10,286 nt of DNA, taken from Phyllobacteriaceae bacterium UBA1059 (GTDB taxonomy: Bacteria > Pseudomonadota > Alphaproteobacteria > Rhizobiales > Rhizobiaceae). Of the stretch, positions 7,527 through 10,286 are shown piece by piece; within the stretch, counting starts at the first letter, position 1, and each line of letters begins with the position of its first letter. The translations under genes were made by a program, and so were the position numbers. The notes below the pieces were generated by a model. The model had not been told where the DNA came from. It was given only the letters and a program-made list of their open reading frames with translations, and did no database searches. The stretch covers positions 32,896-43,181 of the forward strand of contig DCDI01000238.1 in NCBI GenBank assembly GCA_002316345.1. The letters run 5' to 3'.

Positions 7527-8546
<1,020 letters not shown>

Positions 8547-8550
8547 GAGC

Positions 8551-8557
8551 TCCTCCT
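8551..8557 (-). promoter_or_regulatory. Strong Shine-Dalgarno of the ATPase gene
   Basis: The minus strand reads AGGAGGA here, with the AGGAGG core 5 bases from the ATG at 8546. This settles the start and agrees with the actinobacterial style of the right-hand segment. Ribosome sites in the left half are weaker. Confidence 0.8.
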
Positions 8558-8580
8558 ACGAATCCGGGCGCCGCAGGGCC

Positions 8581-9429
8581 TCAGCCCTTGACCGCGCCCT
8601 GGGTCAGCCCGGACACGATCTGGCGCTGGAACAGCAGCACCAGGACGACGACGGGGATGGTGACGACGACGGCGGCGGCGGAGATCGCGCCGGTGGGGTC
8701 CTCGAACTGGGACGCGCCGGAGAAGAACGCCAGCGCGGCGGGCACGGGCCGGGCCGCCTCCGTGGAGGTCAGCGAGATGCCGTACACGAAGTCGTTCCAG
8801 GCGATGAAGAACGCGATCAGCGCGGTGGTGAACACGCCTGGCGCCGCCAGCGGGACGATGGCCTTCCGGAAGGCCTGCCAGGTCGTCGCCCCGTCCACCT
8901 GCGCGGCCTGCTCGAGCTCCCAGGGGATCTGCCGGAAGAATGCGGTGAGCGTCCAGATGGAGATGGGCAGCGTCAGCGACAGGTACGGGATGATCAGGCC
9001 CGGCCAGGTGTCGTAGAGCCCGATGCTCCGCCACAGGTTGAACAGCGGCGTGACGAGCGAGATGACCGGGAAGATCGACACCCCGAGCGCCGTGGTGAGG
9101 ATGAGCCTGCGGCCCGGGAAGTCCAGCCGGGCGATCGCGTAGGCCGCCAGGGTCGCGAGCACCGAGGAGATCGCGGTGGCGATCAGCGAGATGCCGATGG
9201 AGTTGCGCAGCGACGACAGGAACAGCTCCTGCGCCGATCCGTCGGGACCGAGGATCTGCTCGTAGTTCGTCCACGTCCACGTCGTCGGCAGGAACTTCCC
9301 GGCGGTCAGGTCGCTGGGCAGCTTGAACGACGTCGCGATGATCGACAGCACCGGGAACAGCGCGTAGACGAGGACGACCACGGAGATCGCGCTCCAGGCC
9401 ACCTTCTGCCGGGTCGTCAGGGTGCCCAT
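8581..9429 (-). CDS. sugB: SugB-like (MalG-type) sugar ABC importer permease
   Basis: 282 residues forming one of two inner-membrane permease subunits. The first helix is about 11-34, with further hydrophobic segments near 78-100, 109-131, 144-165, 199-217 and 250-267. The cytoplasmic EAA loop that docks onto the ATPase runs about 173-194, E-x-AA-x-VDGA through IVPL. Several stretches closely match my memory of mycobacterial SugB: SLVTPLFN, YDTWPGLI, FRKAIVPLAAPG and the C-terminal GLTQGAVKG. SugB belongs to LpqY-SugABC, which recovers trehalose; trehalose specificity here is inferred, and other glucosides are possible. Only 4 of 282 codons end in A or T. The ATG at 9429 overlaps the sugA stop as TGATG and is preceded by a GGGGAG site (9436-9441). 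An open frame continues upstream but is the shadow of sugA. Confidence 0.88.
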   Translation of the reverse strand: MGTLTTRQKVAWSAISVVVLVYALFPVLSIIATSFKLPSDLTAGKFLPTTWTWTNYEQILGPDGSAQELFLSSLRNSIGISLIATAISSVLATLAAYAIARLDFPGRRLILTTALGVSIFPVISLVTPLFNLWRSIGLYDTWPGLIIPYLSLTLPISIWTLTAFFRQIPWELEQAAQVDGATTWQAFRKAIVPLAAPGVFTTALIAFFIAWNDFVYGISLTSTEAARPVPAALAFFSGASQFEDPTGAISAAAVVVTIPVVVLVLLFQRQIVSGLTQGAVKG

Positions 9430-10286
9430 CACTTCTCCCCCCGTGCTCCGGCGAGATCGACCCGGAAGATCTTGATCGCCACGAAGCAGATGATCAGGAC
9501 GCAGAGGAACAGCAGCACCGAGATCGCCGACCCGAGGCCGATCTCGAGCCGGCCGATCGACGTCCGGTAGGCGAGCAGCGACAGCACCGTGGTGCCGTTG
9601 GCGCCGTTCGTCATGATGAAGACGTTGTCGAAGATCCGGAATGCGTCCAGGGCCCGGAACAGGACGGCGACCATGATGGCCGCCTTCATGTTCGGCAGCA
9701 CCACGCGCCGCATCCGCTGCCACGGCGTCGCCCCGTCGACCTGCGCGGCCTCCTCCAGGTCGCCCGGCACCTGCGCCAGGCCGGCGAGCAGCAGCAGCGA
9801 GATGAACGGCGTGGTCTTCCACACCTCGGACGCGATGATGACGAACAGGCTGGTCCACGTCCCGGCGAACCAATTGAGATCCGGGCCGATGCCGGGCACC
9901 CAGTCGAACCAGTGGTTGACGAACCCGGACTGGATGTCGAACGCGTACAGCCAGGCGAACGCCGAGACCACGGTGATGATCCCGTAGGGCACGAGGATCG
10001 CCGTGCGCAGCAGGCCGCGCAGCCGCTGGATCGCCCGGTGCATGACCAGCGCCAGCCCGAAGCCGAGCACCACCTCGATCGCGACGGTGATGATCATGAT
10101 CAGCGTCGTGACCCACAGCGACTGCCAGAACACCGGGTCGCCGAGGATCACCCCGTAGTTGCCGAGCCCGACGAACGCCTTGTCGTCCGGCGCGGTGAGC
10201 CGGTTCCGGAACAGCGAGTCGTAGACGGCCTGCAGGATCGGGTAGGCGGTGACGGCCAGCATCACCAGGAACGCGGGGCCGGCGAG
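9429..10286 (-). CDS. sugA: SugA-like (MalF-type) sugar ABC importer permease, 5' partial
   Basis: The frame stays open to the window edge (LAGPAFLVMLAVTAYP), so the start lies beyond 10286. The in-frame GTG at 10265 and ATG at 10262 sit inside the first membrane helix and are unlikely starts. 285 residues are visible, probably 15-30 short of full length. The EAA loop is at visible residues about 178-198, EEAAQVDGATPW through VVLP. Segments matching remembered mycobacterial SugA include ALVMHR, VPYGIITVV, EVWKTTPF-SLLLLAGLA and LFR-LDAFRIFDN. It pairs with the SugB-like subunit to form the membrane channel. The order permease, permease, ATPase is that of lpqY-sugABC, so a substrate-binding lipoprotein gene is expected just outside the window. 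Third positions are strongly G/C as in sugB. Confidence 0.87.
   Translation of the reverse strand, partial: LAGPAFLVMLAVTAYPILQAVYDSLFRNRLTAPDDKAFVGLGNYGVILGDPVFWQSLWVTTLIMIITVAIEVVLGFGLALVMHRAIQRLRGLLRTAILVPYGIITVVSAFAWLYAFDIQSGFVNHWFDWVPGIGPDLNWFAGTWTSLFVIIASEVWKTTPFISLLLLAGLAQVPGDLEEAAQVDGATPWQRMRRVVLPNMKAAIMVAVLFRALDAFRIFDNVFIMTNGANGTTVLSLLAYRTSIGRLEIGLGSAISVLLFLCVLIICFVAIKIFRVDLAGARGEK

Noticed and set aside
8581..10116. Upstream extension of the sugB frame to 511 codons
   Set aside because: Residues before MGTLTTRQKV are His/Arg/Gly-rich shadow of sugA. The true start at 9429 has a good ribosome site and the usual TGATG overlap.

Overview
The window joins DNA of two compositional kinds. 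Positions 1 to about 8,045 look like a Rhizobiaceae-type alphaproteobacterium (Rhizobium/Agrobacterium clade). The evidence is a LysM/Ig-like envelope protein, an ArsR regulator coupled to an Atm1-type exporter, a psd-pssA phosphatidylethanolamine pair, and a polyol ABC ATPase fragment followed by mtlK and a HAD phosphatase. Codons ending in A or T are common here. From about 8,075 to the end the DNA looks actinobacterial: nearly all codons end in G or C, ribosome sites are strong, and the permeases resemble the mycobacterial trehalose-recycling importer LpqY-SugABC. The clade is inferred from remembered protein similarity and codon use; no search was run.

Plus strand, left half: a 5'-truncated LysM protein (1-1357); a Cys-rich ArsR regulator (1418-1753) whose start codon lies inside a 29-bp near-perfect palindrome, probably its own operator; and, 5 bp later, an Atm1/ABCB7-like half transporter (1759-3651). 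A hairpin terminator and an 18-bp palindrome follow. Then psd (3739-4437) and pssA (4444-5241), 6 bp apart, catalyse the two steps from CDP-diacylglycerol plus serine to phosphatidylethanolamine. pssA converges on the minus-strand block across 15 bp containing a hairpin.

Minus strand, right half, in order of transcription: a SugA-like permease (running off the right end), a SugB-like permease overlapping it in TGATG, a MalK/UgpC-family ATPase, mtlK, and a HAD hydrolase 2 bp after mtlK. On paper this is one sugar/polyol uptake and oxidation operon.

The main observation is inside the ATPase. Codons 1-167 contain only 2 ending in A/T; codons 168-339 contain 38. The switch falls in the conserved Walker B/D-loop block (about 8,040-8,075) and the reading frame is kept. 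The N-terminal half reads as actinobacterial SugC and the C-terminal half as rhizobial SmoK-like. This is either an in-frame inter-phylum recombinant or, at least as likely, an assembly or contamination chimera. No mobile-element gene, tRNA, rRNA or CRISPR array was seen. No gene-free stretch exceeds 87 bp.
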